Assembly (NCBI RefSeq): GCF_008806325.1
Contig: NZ_WACR01000006.1
Location: forward strand, 186,001 to 250,000
Direction: 5' to 3'
Origin: Salibacter halophilus
GTDB taxonomy: Bacteria; Bacteroidota; Bacteroidia; Flavobacteriales_G; Salibacteraceae
DNA: 64,000 bases
Below are positions 9,367 through 18,500 of the stretch, in pieces. The position numbers and the translations under genes are program-made. The stretch's first letter is position 1. The number at the start of each line of letters is the position of its first letter. A model generated the notes under the pieces. It did no database searches. It saw only the letters and a list, made by a program, of their open reading frames with translations, and was not told where the DNA came from.

Positions 9367-10215
9367 TTACATCTTGCTCTTCCACTTTTTAATATTCTCT
9401 TTATTGATTTTGATATATGGCTCATATTCAGCTTCCTCAGCTAATTTCATGGATTTTTCAGCAGTTTTAATAGCGTCTTTATAATTACCTGCAGCTGCGT
9501 AAGCCTCTGAAAGCGTTCTCATGTTCCAAAACTTTGGATTCATCTCAACAGACTTTTTAGCATATTCTACAGCCTTATCAATATCCATGTTATTTGCAAT
9601 GTAGAAATCTGCTGCGTTATCGTAAAGTCTGTATTTGTTTTCATACTTTTTAAACTCAGCTTCGATGTTTTGCATCGCCAATTTCTTGTAATCAACTGTT
9701 ACAGGAATAGAAATACCGGTCTCAGCCCAGCGAAGAATTAAATTAGCACTGCCGTCTTTTAACTCATCAAAGTAGAACATCATGTTTTCCATGTGTGGCA
9801 TATCCATTGATTCAACTTCAATGCGTGCAACATCATTTTCTTCACTGTAATCTCCAGCTCCCCATGATTCAGTTGTTGTGTTTAAAATGACAGTCCATTC
9901 ATCTTTTGACGGAATAGTGAAAATGGCGTAACTGCCCGCTTCAACCTTTTCTCCACCAAAAGTAACTGGTGTGTCAAATGTGATTTTTGTCGCTTTGTTG
10001 GCACCCGTTCTCCATACTTTACCGAATGGGACGAGACCGCCAAAAATATCTCTTTCCTTAACTCCGGGTCTTGAATACTCAATTGAAATATTGGTCAGAC
10101 CCACAGTTTGAGAAACCTCTGCATGAGGACTCGGTTTTGGAAGGTCCTGCGCTTTTACTGAAAATGTTGCCAGTGCAAATAGCAAAACTGCTGATAGTGA
10201 ATAAAGTGTTTTCAT
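9367..10215 (-). CDS. Secreted DUF2911 protein with C-terminal TPR-like helices
   Basis: A 282-residue protein with a signal peptide (ending SVKAQ at about 23), a DUF2911 domain (about 25-175) and tetratricopeptide-like repeats (about 180-280). The DUF2911 hallmarks are SRPGVKERDIFGGLVPFG, VWRTGANKAT and GSYAIFTIP. The family is abundant in Bacteroidota and has no established biochemical function; localisation is periplasmic or surface. The only GGTCAGACCC variant of the dispersed motif lies here (10093). Confidence 0.85.
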   Translation of the reverse strand: MKTLYSLSAVLLFALATFSVKAQDLPKPSPHAEVSQTVGLTNISIEYSRPGVKERDIFGGLVPFGKVWRTGANKATKITFDTPVTFGGEKVEAGSYAIFTIPSKDEWTVILNTTTESWGAGDYSEENDVARIEVESMDMPHMENMMFYFDELKDGSANLILRWAETGISIPVTVDYKKLAMQNIEAEFKKYENKYRLYDNAADFYIANNMDIDKAVEYAKKSVEMNPKFWNMRTLSEAYAAAGNYKDAIKTAEKSMKLAEEAEYEPYIKINKENIKKWKSKM

Positions 10216-10418
10216 GATTTTATTTATTTGATTGGATCATCAAAACAACGAAAAAATAAATTGGTTTAATTGATTTAAAGAGGAATTTAACAACGAATGT
10301 CATTACACCTTTTTGATTCTTGTTGGAAAATGATATAATCAAACGATTACTATCGCGTAATAAAAATAATTTTACCTTTACCACACGTAGGGGATATATC
10401 AACTTTATTATTGCAGGA

Positions 10419-10784
10419 ATGAAGCGTGTATTAGTTGTTGAAGACGATAAAATCAATGCTTTTATCATAAAAAAGTTTCTCAGTGCTGACTATGATATCA
10501 TTATTATGCAGGAAAGTAATGATGTTTTGAATTCGGCTGAGAAAGGAGAAAGCTATGATGCGGTCTTGATGGATATTAATCTCGGTGAAGATGATATCGA
10601 TGGAACAGAGTTGCTACATAAGATTAAGGAATTTGATCAATTTGCAAATACACCTGTAATTGCGACTACTGCCTATGCCATGTCTGGAGATAGAAAGCGG
10701 TTTATTGATGAGGGCTTTACAGATTATTTGGCAAAACCAATAAGCAAGCCCGAGTTGACAAACATGCTCGAATCTGTCACATAA
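10419..10784 (+). CDS. Stand-alone receiver-domain response regulator
   Basis: A 121-residue CheY-like protein. The acidic pair is at residues 8-10 (VVEDDKIN), the phospho-acceptor Asp is in VLMDINLGEDD (about 51), and the conserved Thr and Lys are in ATTAYAMS and YLAKPIS. There is no output domain, so it probably acts by protein contact or in a phosphorelay. I chose ATG 10419 over an upstream TTG at 10320 because the receiver fold starts exactly there (MKRVLVVEDD) and a TACCTTTA -7-like box lies at about 10373-10380 inside the longer frame. Confidence 0.88.
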   Translation: MKRVLVVEDDKINAFIIKKFLSADYDIIIMQESNDVLNSAEKGESYDAVLMDINLGEDDIDGTELLHKIKEFDQFANTPVIATTAYAMSGDRKRFIDEGFTDYLAKPISKPELTNMLESVT

Positions 10785-10805
10785 TTCTACACCAAACATC
10801 TTTTA

Positions 10806-10813
10806 TACCTTTG
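10806..10813 (+). promoter_or_regulatory. -7 element of the ALDH7 gene
   Basis: TACCTTTG matches TAnnTTTG. It overlaps an in-frame TTG at 10811 and so excludes that TTG as the start; the ATG at 10847 lies 33 bases downstream. Confidence 0.6.
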
Positions 10814-10846
10814 AACTCAAATTCGAAAACAAAAAAACAGAGTTCA

Positions 10847-12391
10847 ATGGCAGATAATTTTGGAATTCAAGAAGCCTTAAAAACCCTCGGTGTTGACGAG
10901 GTGAATGATGGAACATTTTCTGGAAAAGAACACTGGGCAAGTGGCGACCCTATCACTTCAGTTTCTCCTGTAAATGCAGAAGAAATTGCAAGTGTAAAGA
11001 CCACTACTCGTGAAGACTACGAAAAAGCAATAGGTCAGGCACAAGAAGCCTTTCAATACTGGAGATCACTTCCTGCTCCGCAGCGTGGTGAAATAGTACG
11101 TCAATTCGGTAATAAACTACGTGAATACAAAGCACCACTCGGTAAGCTCGTTTCTTATGAAATGGGTAAATCTTACCAGGAAGGTCTTGGTGAAGTGCAG
11201 GAAATGATCGATATCTGTGATTTTGCAGTCGGTCTTTCTCGCCAGCTTTACGGACTTACAATTAAGTCTGAACGCCCGATGCACGCAATGCAAGAGCAAT
11301 GGCACCCGCTCGGAATAGTTGGAATTATTTCAGCGTTCAATTTCCCGGTTGCCGTTTGGGCATGGAATACTGCAGTAGCGCTCGTTTGTGGTGACGTTAC
11401 AGTTTGGAAACCATCTGAAAAGACACCTCTTACAGGAATCGCTTCTCAAAACATTTTAGCTGATGTTCTCCGCGACAATGATATGCCTGAAGGCATTTCA
11501 ACTCTTGTTACAGGAGATTACACAGTTGGGGAAATGATGACTAAAGATAATCGTGTTCCACTTGTAAGTGCTACAGGATCTATCAGAATGGGTAAAATCG
11601 TTGGACAAACTGTTGCATCACGACTCGGAAAAACGATCCTCGAGCTTGGCGGTAACAACGCAATCATCGTTACCCCTGAAGCGGATCTGAACATGACACT
11701 CATGGGAGCTGTGTTTGGAGCTGTTGGAACTGCAGGTCAGCGTTGTACTTCAACTCGCAGACTCATCGTTCACGAAGATATTTACGATAAAGTAAAAGAA
11801 TCTCTCGTAAGTGCTTACAAGCAAATCAAAATCGGAAATCCACTTGATGAAAATAATCACGTAGGTCCGGTTATCGATAAAGATGCAGTCAACAACTACC
11901 TTAAAGCTCTTGACAAGGCAAAAGAAGAAGGTGGAAACATCATTGTTGAAGGTGGCGTTCTCGAAGGAGAAGGTTTTGAAAGCGGTTGCTATGTAAAACC
12001 GGCAATTGTTGAAGCTGAAAACCACTTTGAAATTGTACAGGAAGAAACTTTTGCTCCTATCCTTTACCTGATCAAGTACAAAGGTAACGTTGATGATGCA
12101 CTCGCACTTCAAAACGGAGTGAAACAAGGTCTTTCATCGGCAATTATGTCTAACAACATGCGCGAAACACAAAGATTCCTTTCTGAAGCGGGATCTGACT
12201 GTGGTATTGCGAATGTCAATATCGGTACTTCTGGTGCTGAGATTGGCGGAGCCTTTGGCGGTGAAAAAGAAACCGGTGGAGGTCGCGAAAGTGGATCTGA
12301 TGCCTGGAAAGCTTACATGCGAAGACAAACAAATACCATTAATTACGGTTCAGAATTACCGTTAGCACAAGGTATTAAATTCGATATTTAA
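10847..12391 (+). CDS. ALDH7-family aldehyde dehydrogenase (aminoadipate-semialdehyde dehydrogenase type)
   Basis: A 514-residue NAD(P)-dependent aldehyde dehydrogenase. The catalytic Cys lies in GTAGQRCTSTRR, the general-base Glu in ILELGGNNAI, and the Rossmann and cofactor segment includes ISAFNFPVAVWAWN. The LGGNNAII wording is typical of ALDH7 (antiquitin/AmaB), which oxidises alpha-aminoadipic semialdehyde in lysine degradation and also betaine aldehyde. The specific substrate is inferred from family only. Start 10847 was chosen because of the overlapping promoter box. A strong terminator follows. Its codon use is heavily biased, suggesting high expression. Confidence 0.92.
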   Translation: MADNFGIQEALKTLGVDEVNDGTFSGKEHWASGDPITSVSPVNAEEIASVKTTTREDYEKAIGQAQEAFQYWRSLPAPQRGEIVRQFGNKLREYKAPLGKLVSYEMGKSYQEGLGEVQEMIDICDFAVGLSRQLYGLTIKSERPMHAMQEQWHPLGIVGIISAFNFPVAVWAWNTAVALVCGDVTVWKPSEKTPLTGIASQNILADVLRDNDMPEGISTLVTGDYTVGEMMTKDNRVPLVSATGSIRMGKIVGQTVASRLGKTILELGGNNAIIVTPEADLNMTLMGAVFGAVGTAGQRCTSTRRLIVHEDIYDKVKESLVSAYKQIKIGNPLDENNHVGPVIDKDAVNNYLKALDKAKEEGGNIIVEGGVLEGEGFESGCYVKPAIVEAENHFEIVQEETFAPILYLIKYKGNVDDALALQNGVKQGLSSAIMSNNMRETQRFLSEAGSDCGIANVNIGTSGAEIGGAFGGEKETGGGRESGSDAWKAYMRRQTNTINYGSELPLAQGIKFDI

Positions 12392-12396
12392 AATCA

Positions 12397-12426
12397 CAAA
12401 AGCGCTCCTCAAAGGGGCGCTTTTTT
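12397..12426 (+). terminator. Intrinsic terminator of the ALDH7 gene
   Basis: AAAAGCGC and GCGCTTTTTT with a CC/GG extension enclose a short loop, then six T. It lies just before the pepA start. Confidence 0.85.
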
Positions 12427-12438
12427 AATGAAATAATT

Positions 12439-13854
12439 ATGATAGAATTAAAGAACGAAGCAATAGGTGGAGGGCTTATTCTCATCGGTCACAGAAACGT
12501 GGAAATCCACCATGCCGATGATGAAGCCGCTTCATATTTTAAGCGAAGAATGGATGCGGATGAGCAGGGAATAGCGAATGTTCCTCACGGTGATGAATTC
12601 ACATCTTTTTCATGGTACACGAATGAAGGAAGTCAATCTGTATTGCTAGAAAAGGCGAGAAAAGCAGGTGCTAAACTTCATCAGGCTGTGAATAGCGACA
12701 AGATTTCTCAAATAACGGTCAGATCCCTTGGTGATATTACCAAAGAAGAGGTTCTCGCCTTTGTTGAAGGAATCATTTTGCAGAGCTATTCTTTTGAAAA
12801 ATACAAAAAGAACAAGGTCGAATCTTCACTCAAAGAAATAGGCGTTGTTGTCGATAATGTAGATCAGCAACTGCTCGATGAAGTTCGCAACACAGCAGAG
12901 GCCGTTTTCCTCGCTCGTGATCTGGTAAATGAACCGGTTATTACGCTAAACGCTCAGGAATTTTCACAACGCATAATCAGAGCCGGAGAGGACTCAGGGT
13001 TTGCGGCTGAGGTTCTGACCGAAGCAGTGATAAAAGAGCTCGATATGGGTGGACTACTAGGTGTTAACCGGGGAAGTATAGATCCGCCAACTTTCAATGT
13101 CATGGAATGGAAGCCTGAAAATGCGAAAAATGAACAACCGATTGTTCTGGTTGGAAAAGGAGTTGTTTACGACACGGGCGGAAATAACCTAAAAGGCGGC
13201 AAAAACATGTCTTCAATGAAAAGTGATATGGGTGGCGGTGCTGCCGTAACAGGTGCAATGTATGCGATTGCGAAAAATAAACTGCCTGTTCACGTAGTTG
13301 GACTAGTACCTGCTACTGATAACAGAATCGATAAAAATGCACTTGTCCCTGATGATGTTATTACGATTAGTGACGGGACTACAGTTGAGATCCAAAACAC
13401 TGATGCTGAGGGACGTTTAATTCTTTCAGACGCGTTAGTTTACGCGAAAAAATACGATCCTCAACTGGTAGTCGATTTTGCTACATTGACTGGCGCTGCT
13501 GCGGCAATTACTGGTCCGTTTGGTGTAGCAATGGTGGGAACTGCAGATGACGACATTAAAAAGACACTCAACAAAAGTGGTGAACAGGTTTACGAACGCA
13601 TTGCAGAATTACCTTTCTGGGATGAATACGGTGATTTACTCAAATCTGACATCGCAGATATGAAAAATGTTGGTGGTCCCATTGGCGGAGCGGTAACAGC
13701 AGGGAAATTCCTTCATCATTTTACTGACTATCCGTGGATTCACCTCGATATTGCAGGTCCGGCATTCCTTGATTCACCTGACGAGTACAAACCTGTTGGA
13801 GGTACTGGCGTAGGTGTAAGGCTTATGTATGATTTTGTGAAATCATTAGCTTGA
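12439..13854 (+). CDS. pepA: M17 leucyl aminopeptidase
   Basis: A 471-residue cytosolic dinuclear-zinc aminopeptidase that removes N-terminal residues from peptides. The C-terminal catalytic domain shows GKGVVYDTGGNNLKGG (metal-binding Lys and Asp), SDMGGGAAV and the family signature NTDAEGRLIL. The N-terminal 150 residues are the variable regulatory domain. It lies between two strong intrinsic terminators and is therefore monocistronic. Motif sites lie at 12717 and 13011. Confidence 0.94.
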   Translation: MIELKNEAIGGGLILIGHRNVEIHHADDEAASYFKRRMDADEQGIANVPHGDEFTSFSWYTNEGSQSVLLEKARKAGAKLHQAVNSDKISQITVRSLGDITKEEVLAFVEGIILQSYSFEKYKKNKVESSLKEIGVVVDNVDQQLLDEVRNTAEAVFLARDLVNEPVITLNAQEFSQRIIRAGEDSGFAAEVLTEAVIKELDMGGLLGVNRGSIDPPTFNVMEWKPENAKNEQPIVLVGKGVVYDTGGNNLKGGKNMSSMKSDMGGGAAVTGAMYAIAKNKLPVHVVGLVPATDNRIDKNALVPDDVITISDGTTVEIQNTDAEGRLILSDALVYAKKYDPQLVVDFATLTGAAAAITGPFGVAMVGTADDDIKKTLNKSGEQVYERIAELPFWDEYGDLLKSDIADMKNVGGPIGGAVTAGKFLHHFTDYPWIHLDIAGPAFLDSPDEYKPVGGTGVGVRLMYDFVKSLA

Positions 13855-13861
13855 TTTTATT

Positions 13862-13894
13862 AAAGGCACAGCAAATCTTTGCTGTGCCTTTTTT
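13862..13894 (+). terminator. Intrinsic terminator of pepA
   Basis: A perfect 13-bp stem (AAAGGCACAGCAA with its complement) around a short loop, followed by TTTTTT. Confidence 0.9.
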
Positions 13895-13929
13895 CAAAAC
13901 ATTGATAAAACCTGAGCCGTTACTCGAAT

Positions 13930-14709
13930 ATGGAAAAGCTCAAAGTCACTTTAGTTCAGTCAGAGCTCAACTGGCATGATAAAGCTTCAAACTTCATGTT
14001 GTTTGATCATTTGCTGGAGAGCAACATCAGTGAAACAGATCTCATCATTCTTCCTGAAATGTTCACTACCGGCTTTACGATGAAAGCTGAAGACTATGCT
14101 GAGAAGATGGAAGGTGATACGGTATCATGGCTGAAAGATCAGGCAAAGCGGTTTGATTCCTGCATTACGGGAAGTGCTATAATTGAGGAAAATGGAAGTT
14201 ATTACAATCGCTTGCTTTGGGTAACTCCTGATGGCAATGTCCAGCATTACGATAAGCGACACCGCTTTTCTTTAGCCGGTGAGCAAAACTATTATTCGGC
14301 TGGCTGTGACCGAAAAGTTTTTGAGCTAAAAGGTTGGAGGATCTTTCCACAAATTTGTTTCGATTTGCGTTTTCCGGTTTTTAGTAGAAACGACCTGGAA
14401 TACGATTTAGCTTTTTACATAGCCAACTGGCCCGAGCGCAGATCACACGCATGGCGAACCTTATTACCGGCAAGAGCGATTGAAAATCAATCTTATGTAA
14501 TTGGGGTTAATCGTGTTGGTAAAGATGGAAATGATGTGCTGTATCGTGGTGATTCTGCTTTAATTGATCCGTTGGGCAAAATGGTTTCCAAAATCAAGCC
14601 GCACGAAGAAATTGTTCAAACTTTCACGCTGGATGCTGAGGAACTAAAAAAGGTACGTGAAAAATTTAAGTTTCTCAACGATCGTGATCAGTTTGAGATC
14701 AAACTTTGA
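13930..14709 (+). CDS. Carbon-nitrogen hydrolase, omega-amidase (YafV/Nit2-like)
   Basis: A 259-residue nitrilase-superfamily amidase. The catalytic triad is visible as Glu43 (LPEMFTTGF), Lys109 (YDKRHRF) and Cys143 (QICFDLRFPVF). The FDLRFP wording is characteristic of omega-amidases, which hydrolyse alpha-ketoglutaramate and alpha-ketosuccinamate. Metabolite repair in the cytoplasm is the expected role. It overlaps the convergent lipoprotein gene by 22 bases. Confidence 0.88.
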   Translation: MEKLKVTLVQSELNWHDKASNFMLFDHLLESNISETDLIILPEMFTTGFTMKAEDYAEKMEGDTVSWLKDQAKRFDSCITGSAIIEENGSYYNRLLWVTPDGNVQHYDKRHRFSLAGEQNYYSAGCDRKVFELKGWRIFPQICFDLRFPVFSRNDLEYDLAFYIANWPERRSHAWRTLLPARAIENQSYVIGVNRVGKDGNDVLYRGDSALIDPLGKMVSKIKPHEEIVQTFTLDAEELKKVREKFKFLNDRDQFEIKL

Positions 14710-16358
14710 TCTTCAACTGTCCAGTCGAGTTCAACTTCCCAGTTTGCTCGAACATCAGCAGTTTTAGGGTAATAAAAAACAGCCTCAGGTTGTTGTTTTT
14801 CAAAGAAGTTTCCCGTGTCCCACTTTCCGTTTTTGTTTTCATCCACGATGATTTTAAACTCGTATTTTCCAGGCTCTAAGAGAGGAAAAACAATTTTTTC
14901 ATCGGGTTGTACAACCATTTTTTTCGCTACATTCTGTTTGTCATCGAGAAGTAGGTAAAGGTATTGTCCTTTTGTATCTGGAAGATTCAGGTTGAGTGCC
15001 AGCTTTCCGTAATCCTCAAATTTTTTGGTCTTTATTTGTATTTCCAGCGTGTCGTGAGAAAGTTCAAAAATGTCTTTTATCGAAGAATCGGGAATTGTAA
15101 TTGAATAGGATGCAGCGGGTTTCCAGTCGTAGAGCAATGAAAAACTGCGCAGGCTGTCATCCGGGCTCTGACCGAAACGAATAATATCGTTTTTCAAAAG
15201 CGAATCCCATGAAAGGGTGTCATCATTTACACTGAAAACCCAATTTTTCTTGTCGATTGATTGAATTGGATGATCAGAGTAAAACCACAGAGTGTCAAAA
15301 TAGCTGAAACGGCCCAAATCGTAACTGTTTTTGAGTCTGAATTTTACTGAAGGTTCATTCGTTTTTTTGTTGATGAATTTTTCTTTTGGTTTCAGGACAA
15401 CCTCGGCTGTGTCTAAAATTGTATCGGTCAGAACCTGAAACCGGATGGTGTCGTGATCAGCGTAATCAGGGAACCACATCGTGAGGCTATCCTTTGTGTC
15501 ATTCCATCGAGAAATGTAGTTGACAGTCTTGCCAATTGGTTTGAGCGTGATATTCTCAGCAGTTTTTTGAAATTTTAAAAACGCCTGACCGTAGTGAATT
15601 CCGCCAGTTTTGAGCAATCGCTGTGCGGTGTCTTGTTCAGTAAAAGTTTTCATTTCCAGGTTGACAGAATCTCCCGGATTTACAATGCCTTCAAGGTATG
15701 CAAACTCTTCAGCAAATGGGTCGTATTCATAGTCTTGATCTTTATCGCCCACCGCATAAATCTTAAAAGGTTTATTGGGCAGATAGGGAATCGTGAAGTT
15801 CCCGCTTTGGTCTGTTTTACCGATGTAATCTGGCCGCGTTTTGAGAACGGCAGAGTCATTATGGTTGAGATAAAGATAGAGTGAAATGTCTTTTACAGGC
15901 TCCAGTGTCCAGCCATCTTTTAGTTGGCCGCTTATCGTGAGTGAGTCGAGGACTGGGCCTGTAGAGAAAACGAAAAGATTACTGTCTAATGGGTTGCTTT
16001 CATTCAAATCGACAATTGCCTCGCCAAAATTGAAGTTATAAGTTGTATTTGGTTTTAGCGTGTCCTCGATGGAAATAATGACCGACTTTCCTTTGATGAT
16101 ATGCTCAAGCGGATATTCGAGTGGTGGCGAAACGATGACGTTTTGAGTGAGGCTTTTTACCTGAATAAACTCATCAAAAGTAAGAGCGATTTTATTGCCT
16201 TTGTAGTTGGTTGAAAAATTGCGCGGACTACTTTCTTCGATTTTTGGAGGAGTCGTGTCTTTTTCTCCGCCAGTTAGCGGCATTTGTTGAGCACAGCTCC
16301 AGGCCAGCAAAACCGATGCGATTAGGAGAACGGTATATCTGTTAATTGAGCGCTTCAC
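14688..16358 (-). CDS. Ig-like domain lipoprotein (Big_5 type)
   Basis: A 556-residue lipoprotein. The N-terminal signal ends in LLAWSC, a lipobox with Cys at about 22, followed by an Ig-like domain (PPKIEESSPRNFSTN ... IALTFDEFIQV ... LKPNTTYNFNFG) and further beta-rich domains with a DxNxNGxWD-type calcium-like loop (DENKNGKWDTG) near the C-terminus. Such proteins are anchored to the outer membrane of Bacteroidota; the role is unknown. It overlaps msrC by 17 bases and omega-amidase by 22 bases, and lies in the comF-msrC transcription direction. Two motif sites (15174, 15426) lie within it. Confidence 0.8.
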   Translation of the reverse strand: MKRSINRYTVLLIASVLLAWSCAQQMPLTGGEKDTTPPKIEESSPRNFSTNYKGNKIALTFDEFIQVKSLTQNVIVSPPLEYPLEHIIKGKSVIISIEDTLKPNTTYNFNFGEAIVDLNESNPLDSNLFVFSTGPVLDSLTISGQLKDGWTLEPVKDISLYLYLNHNDSAVLKTRPDYIGKTDQSGNFTIPYLPNKPFKIYAVGDKDQDYEYDPFAEEFAYLEGIVNPGDSVNLEMKTFTEQDTAQRLLKTGGIHYGQAFLKFQKTAENITLKPIGKTVNYISRWNDTKDSLTMWFPDYADHDTIRFQVLTDTILDTAEVVLKPKEKFINKKTNEPSVKFRLKNSYDLGRFSYFDTLWFYSDHPIQSIDKKNWVFSVNDDTLSWDSLLKNDIIRFGQSPDDSLRSFSLLYDWKPAASYSITIPDSSIKDIFELSHDTLEIQIKTKKFEDYGKLALNLNLPDTKGQYLYLLLDDKQNVAKKMVVQPDEKIVFPLLEPGKYEFKIIVDENKNGKWDTGNFFEKQQPEAVFYYPKTADVRANWEVELDWTVEDQSLISN

Positions 16359-16830
16359 GTATTTCGTTGAGTAGATTTTCTAAAAATTGAGAGTCGGTTT
16401 CGTCAAATGTCTCGAGTTGGTCACTGTCTATGTCGAGGACTCCTGCTATTTGGTTCTGACCGTTGTAAAAAGGCAAAACAATTTCACTTTTTGATTGAGC
16501 ACTACAGGCTATGTGACCGGGAAACTGGTCAACATCAGGAATCAACATTGTTTTATTTTCGTTCCAGGCTGTTCCGCAAACTCCTTTGCCCTTCGCTATT
16601 CTGGTGCAGGCAACAGGGCCCTGGAATGGTCCCAAAACGAGTTGATCGTTTTCAACCAAATAAAAACCGATCCAAAAGAAATCAAAGACTTCTTTCAGAG
16701 CCGCACAAACGTTTGCCATGTTGGCGATACGGTTTGTTTCACCGTCAACCAATGCTTTTACCTGCGGAATAAGCTGGTTGTATTTTTCCTCTTTGCTGAG
16801 GTTGTTGACAACTGAAATTGTTTCTGCCAT
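16342..16830 (-). CDS. msrC: Free methionine-(R)-sulfoxide reductase (GAF type)
   Basis: A 162-residue GAF-domain enzyme that reduces free methionine-R-sulfoxide. Three cysteines, Cys75 (VACTRIA), Cys85 (KGVCGTAW) and Cys109 (HIACSAQSKSEIVLP), keep the 10- and 24-residue spacings of E. coli fRMsr (84, 94, 118). The start ATG 16830 fits the family N-terminus (MAETISVV); a longer frame to 16878 would overlap comF and is unlikely. It is 28 bases downstream of comF. Confidence 0.9.
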   Translation of the reverse strand: MAETISVVNNLSKEEKYNQLIPQVKALVDGETNRIANMANVCAALKEVFDFFWIGFYLVENDQLVLGPFQGPVACTRIAKGKGVCGTAWNENKTMLIPDVDQFPGHIACSAQSKSEIVLPFYNGQNQIAGVLDIDSDQLETFDETDSQFLENLLNEIREALN

Positions 16831-16858
16831 GCGTGCAAATATAGCAAGATTGAATGCG

Positions 16859-17542
16859 CTACTTGCGTGCGTGAGCAATTGTGAAAATATTTAACTCTAC
16901 ATTTTTTGCCTGTAGCAGTGTTTGGCCTGCTGCTTCTAGCGTAGCCCCCGTTGTTACAACGTCATCGATGAGCAATACGCGTTTTCCTTCAATATCTTGC
17001 GGACGCTCTAAATTGAATACCGATTTTACATTGAGCCAGCGATTGAATTTTGATTTCCTCGTTTGAGAAGCGGTATCATCTGTTTTGGTCAGAGCCACTT
17101 CATTCACTCCAGCATTGAGTGGCTCAGCAATTCCCTTAGCGATAAAAGTGCATTGATTGTAGCCTCGCTTTTTGCGCTTTCTAGGATGCATGGGGATAGG
17201 AATAACCAAATCTACTCCAGAGAAACGCTTTGAGTTGGCTAGCTGAAAACCTGCAATTTTGCCTAAATCAACACCCACTTCAGTCCGATCCTTATATTTG
17301 AGTTGGTGCATCATATTTTGAATGAGTCCGCGTTTGTAAAAGTAAGCTAGACAACTCGCTGCTTCAACCGGAACGCGACCCCAAAAGATCTTTTCGATCA
17401 TATTGTGAGGGTCATCGTGAAAATGAGTAAAAGGGAGTTTGGTTTTACAGTGTAAACAAATTGTATTTTCGTGTTTTAGAAGCGGGCGTGAACAGCCCGA
17501 ACACACATTTGGGTAAATTAGTGAAACAAAGTCGTCAAGCAT
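16859..17542 (-). CDS. comF: ComF-family amidophosphoribosyltransferase-like competence protein
   Basis: A 227-residue ComF homologue. An N-terminal zinc-ribbon (CSGCSRPLL ... CLHCKTKLPF) precedes a type I phosphoribosyltransferase domain with the PRPP loop LLIDDVVTTGAT. In transformable bacteria ComF is needed for handling incoming single-stranded DNA; in many others the gene is simply conserved. Its presence is compatible with natural transformation but does not prove it. It carries one GGTCAGADCC site at 17087, relevant to the uptake-sequence hypothesis. Confidence 0.9.
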   Translation of the reverse strand: MLDDFVSLIYPNVCSGCSRPLLKHENTICLHCKTKLPFTHFHDDPHNMIEKIFWGRVPVEAASCLAYFYKRGLIQNMMHQLKYKDRTEVGVDLGKIAGFQLANSKRFSGVDLVIPIPMHPRKRKKRGYNQCTFIAKGIAEPLNAGVNEVALTKTDDTASQTRKSKFNRWLNVKSVFNLERPQDIEGKRVLLIDDVVTTGATLEAAGQTLLQAKNVELNIFTIAHARK

Positions 17543-17576
17543 AGTGGCGGTTTAGGATATAAAGTTAATAAAAGTC

Positions 17577-18497
17577 ATGGAAAACAAAGAAGATAACAAA
17601 GACAACAAAAAGAATAACTCCAGTATTTCGATATTGATTACGCTGTTAGTCTTTGCTCTATTGGGAGCCGGATACTTGTTTTATTCCAATATGCAGCTGA
17701 AAGATCAACTGGCAGATTGCTCTTCTATGAAGCAAGATGTTCAGCAAGAGCGCGATCGTGTTGTGGGTGATCTCGAGAATATGCTTGTGAAATACGACTC
17801 TTTGGATACAGATAATGACTCCATTAAAACACAACTCGAGGAAGAAAAAGCAAGAGTGAAAGAACTCATTACCCAGGCCAAAAATAATGAGTGGACGATT
17901 TACAAGTTGCGCAAGGAAGCTTCTACTCTCCGTGACATCATGAAAGGCTATGTAAAAACTATTGATTCTCTGAATACGGAGAACATTGAGCTCAGAGCCA
18001 AAAATGCTGAGGTAACTCAAAAACTCACTGAAACGGAAAAGCGAAATGAAAACCTTGAAACGGAAAAAACAGAACTCGAAGAAAAAGTGAAAATTGGCGC
18101 AAAACTGAATGCGCTAAACATGGTTTCATTTGCTCAGCGTAGTAATATCATGGGCACGATGAAAGAAACGAGCAGAGCGGGACGTGCTGAAAAAATCAAG
18201 ACTTGCTTTACGCTTGAGAAAAACGATATTGCCAAAGAAGGCGAACGAAACGTTTACATCAGGATTATCAGTCCAAATGGGCAAGTGCTAGCTGAACGTA
18301 CTGATGAGTCAAACATGTTTGAATTCGATGGTACAAAAGGGCTTTACACTGTCAAGAAGATCGTTTACTACGAAAACCGCGAACTCGATGTTTGCATGTT
18401 TTGGGATGTAAAAGACGAACTCGATGAAGGCATTTACACCATCGAAGCGTATGCCGATAAAATGAAAATCGGTTCTACGACATTTGAGCTGAAATAG
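17577..18497 (+). CDS. Membrane-anchored coiled-coil protein, unknown
   Basis: A 306-residue protein with a charged N-terminus, one membrane segment (ISILITLLVFALLGAGYLF, about 18-37), a long coiled coil (about 40-175) and a C-terminal globular beta domain (about 185-306, VYIRIISPNGQVL). The segment order suggests a single-pass inner-membrane protein with a periplasmic coiled coil. I do not recognise a characterised family; similar Bacteroidota proteins are annotated as hypothetical. It is divergent from comF by 34 bp. Confidence 0.8.
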   Translation: MENKEDNKDNKKNNSSISILITLLVFALLGAGYLFYSNMQLKDQLADCSSMKQDVQQERDRVVGDLENMLVKYDSLDTDNDSIKTQLEEEKARVKELITQAKNNEWTIYKLRKEASTLRDIMKGYVKTIDSLNTENIELRAKNAEVTQKLTETEKRNENLETEKTELEEKVKIGAKLNALNMVSFAQRSNIMGTMKETSRAGRAEKIKTCFTLEKNDIAKEGERNVYIRIISPNGQVLAERTDESNMFEFDGTKGLYTVKKIVYYENRELDVCMFWDVKDELDEGIYTIEAYADKMKIGSTTFELK

Positions 18498-18500
18498 TTT

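Noticed and set aside
10320-10418. Longer TTG start for the receiver protein
   Set aside because: The receiver fold begins at the ATG 10419 and a -7-like box lies inside the extension.
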